From assembly GCA_022822325.1 (NCBI GenBank), contig JAJEBW010000018.1, forward strand, positions 310,001 to 374,000: 64,000 nt of DNA, given 5' to 3'. The translations under genes and the position numbers were made by a program. Under the pieces are notes generated by a model that was not told where the DNA came from, made no database searches, and saw only the letters and a list, made by a program, of their open reading frames with translations. Positions within the stretch are counted from its first letter, which is position 1. Each line of letters opens with the position of its first letter. Of the stretch, positions 62,067 to 64,000 are shown piece by piece. Source of the stretch: Gemmatimonadota bacterium (lineage in GTDB: Bacteria > Gemmatimonadota > Gemmatimonadetes > Longimicrobiales > Gaopeijiaceae).

Positions 62067-63650
62067 CTACGGCGTTGGCGGGAGCGGTTCCACCCGGGTC
62101 TCCTCCCGCGCCATGGCGACGAAGTCGCCGCCGTAGCGCACGAGGTACTGAAAGGGGCCAAGAACCCGGTCCTGAGGCTTCCCGGCCGGCCAGAGGTGGC
62201 GTTGCGCCCGGAAAAGCTGGCTCCAGGTGATTTCGTTCCGCCGCTTGACCGCCCGCACCACCTTCTTCTGCAGGACGCCCAGCGCGCCCAGTCCGGCGTT
62301 GCGCGCCCGGGCGACGGCGCCGGCAAGAACGGGGTCGATCTCCGCCGCGACCGGATTCAGCTCCGCGGCGTGGTTGCGCACCGCCATCCGCCACCGCTCC
62401 AGGGCCTCTCCCGCATCATCCGGAACCTGGTCGAGCGCGAAGCGTCCCAGCGAGCGGGAACCCGGCTTCACCTCGTCGATCGCCAGGCCGTGCTTCCTCA
62501 GGATCCGCGCCATCCGCGTCTCGACCACCACCAGCGAGGCGCGCGGGGCCACCACCGGCATCCCGAGCCCGTGCCGCGCGAAGAGGCCGCCCGTCTGCGC
62601 GAAGTAGGCCAGCTCTCCGGGTCCGCCGACGTAGGCGAGGTTGGGGAAGAGAAAGCTCTCGACCACGGGGCGCAGCAACACATTCGGCGAGAGCCGGTCC
62701 ATGGTTTCCAGCACCCGTTCCCGCGCGACGGAGGCGCCGGTGCGACGAAGCGTCAGCCTGCCCTCCCGGCGCTGAAGCCGGTCGCGGCCCGCCCCCGATT
62801 CCACGAAGAGATTCGCCGCGCCGGGGATCAGCGGAACCTGCAGGGGATAGCCCAGTCGCTGCAGCCGGTCTCCGCACTCCCGCAGCGCCTCTTCCGATGC
62901 CCGGGGATCCACGACCTCGGCGCGCAGAAGGGGTCGCGAGAGCCGCTTGAGCTCCGGATCGGCGGCGTCGACGATTCCCAGCGGCAGATCGCCGAGCAGC
63001 GCGGCCAGAAGATCCCCGAAGGCGGATGCCATCGTGGCGTCCGGGGCGTAACAGGTGCGCGCCAGCTCCATCCAGCGATCGCGAAATTCATTGGCGGGAA
63101 GGGACCGGGCCAGGCGGTCGAGGGCTTCGAGCACGGGGGGGCCGAGGGGGATTCGGGCCAGACTCCGCGGCGGATCGGGGGGCGCGGTCTCCAGGGCGAT
63201 CTTCCGAAGTTCGTTGGCGGTGTCGATCAGGTGGGACCGGTTGGCCTCCCTCCAGTCGTGGTCCTCCGACGCGATCCAGAAGAGCGGCATGACCGGACGC
63301 CCCAGATGGGCGGCCAGCGTCTTTGCCAGATGGACTGCGGTCAGCGCCTTGTAGAGGCTGTAGAGAGGACCTCCGAAGAGACCCGGCTGCTGCCCCGTGG
63401 TGACGAAGAGGCCGCGGCCGGCGACCACCCGGGCGAGGAGCTCCCGCGCGGCCCTGCCCGTGGGCCGAACGACCGGTTCCAGGCGAGCCAGCGCCGCCTC
63501 CGAAAGGCGGTCCTCCAGTTGCGCGGCCCGCCGAGTGTAGCTCTCGATCCGGAAGGGCGATCCCGCAAAGAAGGACGCCGCTTCGTCGCGGCCGGCCAGG
63601 TAGTCGCGGACCAGCGCCGGTCCGCCCAGGGGCCTCCTCTCGAGGTGCAT
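62067..63650 (-). CDS. bshC: Bacillithiol biosynthesis cysteine-adding enzyme
   Basis: Predicted to add cysteine to glucosaminyl-malate, the last step of bacillithiol synthesis. 527 residues, the family length. Motifs: VTTGQQPGLFGGPLYSLYKALTAVHLAK (about residues 80-107, core TGQQPGLFGGP), PLFWIASEDHDWREAN with the conserved His/Asp pair, IPGAANLFVESG, VLLRPVVESFLFPNLAYVGGPGELAYF (parts RPVVES and YVGGPGE) and a C-terminal coiled coil. No bshA or bshB gene is in the window. A methyltransferase-like gene lies 45 bases upstream on the same strand. Confidence 0.93.
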   Translation of the reverse strand: MHLERRPLGGPALVRDYLAGRDEAASFFAGSPFRIESYTRRAAQLEDRLSEAALARLEPVVRPTGRAARELLARVVAGRGLFVTTGQQPGLFGGPLYSLYKALTAVHLAKTLAAHLGRPVMPLFWIASEDHDWREANRSHLIDTANELRKIALETAPPDPPRSLARIPLGPPVLEALDRLARSLPANEFRDRWMELARTCYAPDATMASAFGDLLAALLGDLPLGIVDAADPELKRLSRPLLRAEVVDPRASEEALRECGDRLQRLGYPLQVPLIPGAANLFVESGAGRDRLQRREGRLTLRRTGASVARERVLETMDRLSPNVLLRPVVESFLFPNLAYVGGPGELAYFAQTGGLFARHGLGMPVVAPRASLVVVETRMARILRKHGLAIDEVKPGSRSLGRFALDQVPDDAGEALERWRMAVRNHAAELNPVAAEIDPVLAGAVARARNAGLGALGVLQKKVVRAVKRRNEITWSQLFRAQRHLWPAGKPQDRVLGPFQYLVRYGGDFVAMAREETRVEPLPPTP

Positions 63651-63695
63651 CGCGATCCCGTCCCCCGCTACCGGCGCACCGCCGCTCGCGCCCCG

Positions 63696-64000
63696 CTACC
63701 CGGCATTCGCCAGAAAGACGCAACGGGGCGACTGGGCGGAGAGCGCGCTGCGGTCGTATCCGCCATAGCGCGGCCCGGGCTCCAAACGGGCCTCGGCGAG
63801 CATCGCGGCCAGCTCCGCGGGACGGTACATCCGCACCCGTTCCACGAAGTTGCGCGAAGGTGCGCCGCCCGGTCCGGAAATGGTGATTCTCTTCTCCACG
63901 ATTCGTCCGCCCTCGGCCAGCCGTCGTTCCTGCAGGACCTCCATCCCCGAGACGACGCGGCGGTCCCGCTCGCGCAGATTGGCCTCGACCTGATCGGCGT
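63696..64000 (-). CDS. SAM-dependent methyltransferase-like protein, C-terminal part
   Basis: Only the last 101 residues are in the window; the frame is open to the right edge. The visible part has a beta strand pair (RRVVSGMEVLQERRLAEGGRIVEKRITI), then RMYRPAELAAMLAEARLEPGPRYGGYDRSALSAQSPRCVFLA (key parts YRPAEL and YGGYD). This is the pattern of the end of class I methyltransferases, where a helix with YRPAEL precedes the last antiparallel strands. The SAM-binding site is outside the window. It precedes bshC on the same strand by 45 bases. Confidence 0.7.
   Translation of the reverse strand, partial: ADQVEANLRERDRRVVSGMEVLQERRLAEGGRIVEKRITISGPGGAPSRNFVERVRMYRPAELAAMLAEARLEPGPRYGGYDRSALSAQSPRCVFLANAG

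Overview
The window is a very GC-rich, gene-dense bacterial chromosome segment from a diderm. It carries the Kdo branch of lipopolysaccharide synthesis (kdsA, kdsB, kdsC, kdsD), LPS export genes (lptC, an OstA/LptA-like gene, lptB), a TonB-dependent receptor and an autotransporter-type barrel. Bacillithiol chemistry (bshC), abundant beta-propeller and TPR envelope lipoproteins, LVIVD-repeat proteins and many GTG/TTG starts with 4-bp stop/start overlaps fit Gemmatimonadota or a close relative. That placement is an inference from gene style; no 16S gene is present.

Layout. 1-4 kb: the 5' part of a carboxy-terminal processing protease, divergent nadE, and a convergent zinc-ribbon membrane protein. 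4.2-23.3 kb: one unbroken plus-strand run of 17 genes, pabA-kdsB-pyrG-kdsA-kdsC-kdsD-lptC-lptA-like-lptB-rpoN followed by glycosyltransferases, wecB, a YfhO-type membrane protein, a flippase/synthase-like membrane protein, a dolichol-phosphate-mannose-synthase-like enzyme and proline dehydrogenase. Most junctions are ATGA/GTGA overlaps, so Kdo synthesis, LPS export, sigma-54 and surface glycan genes look co-expressed. 23.5-29.6 kb: minus-strand envelope genes (6-bladed propeller lipoprotein, TPR membrane protein, a threonine/serine dehydratase, a large LVIVD/Ig protein, a VOC protein and an ArsR regulator).

29.7-45 kb is a dedicated cobalamin region. cobT-cobU-cobS-cobC (plus strand) make the nucleotide loop. 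btuB and a co-directional beta-propeller lipoprotein (minus strand) sit behind a cobalamin riboswitch. pduX runs plus-strand between that riboswitch and a second one that overlaps its 3' end. The second riboswitch leads btuF-btuC-btuD-cbiB-cobD-cobO-cobQ. The set covers corrinoid import, adenosylation, amidation, aminopropanol-phosphate synthesis (threonine kinase plus decarboxylase) and nucleotide-loop assembly, but no corrin-ring genes are in view, so salvage is the natural reading. The propeller lipoprotein next to BtuB resembles in layout the BtuB-BtuG corrinoid capture pair of Bacteroides and is the most interesting candidate system here.

45-64 kb: tRNA-Arg(CCU) with a possible gene remnant behind it, a protein fusing two Cache-like sensor domains to an autotransporter-like barrel, a DUF368 polyprenyl-phosphate-translocase-like protein with a large insertion, surE, a MerR regulator, gpsA, plsY, der, a PDZ-radical SAM DUF512 protein, TPR envelope proteins flanking tRNA-Gly(CCC), uvrC, murJ, a 93-residue membrane/coiled-coil protein, bshC and the 3' end of a methyltransferase-like gene. 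No CRISPR array, rRNA, insertion sequence or prophage was seen. All calls come from reading the sequence; no database search was run.
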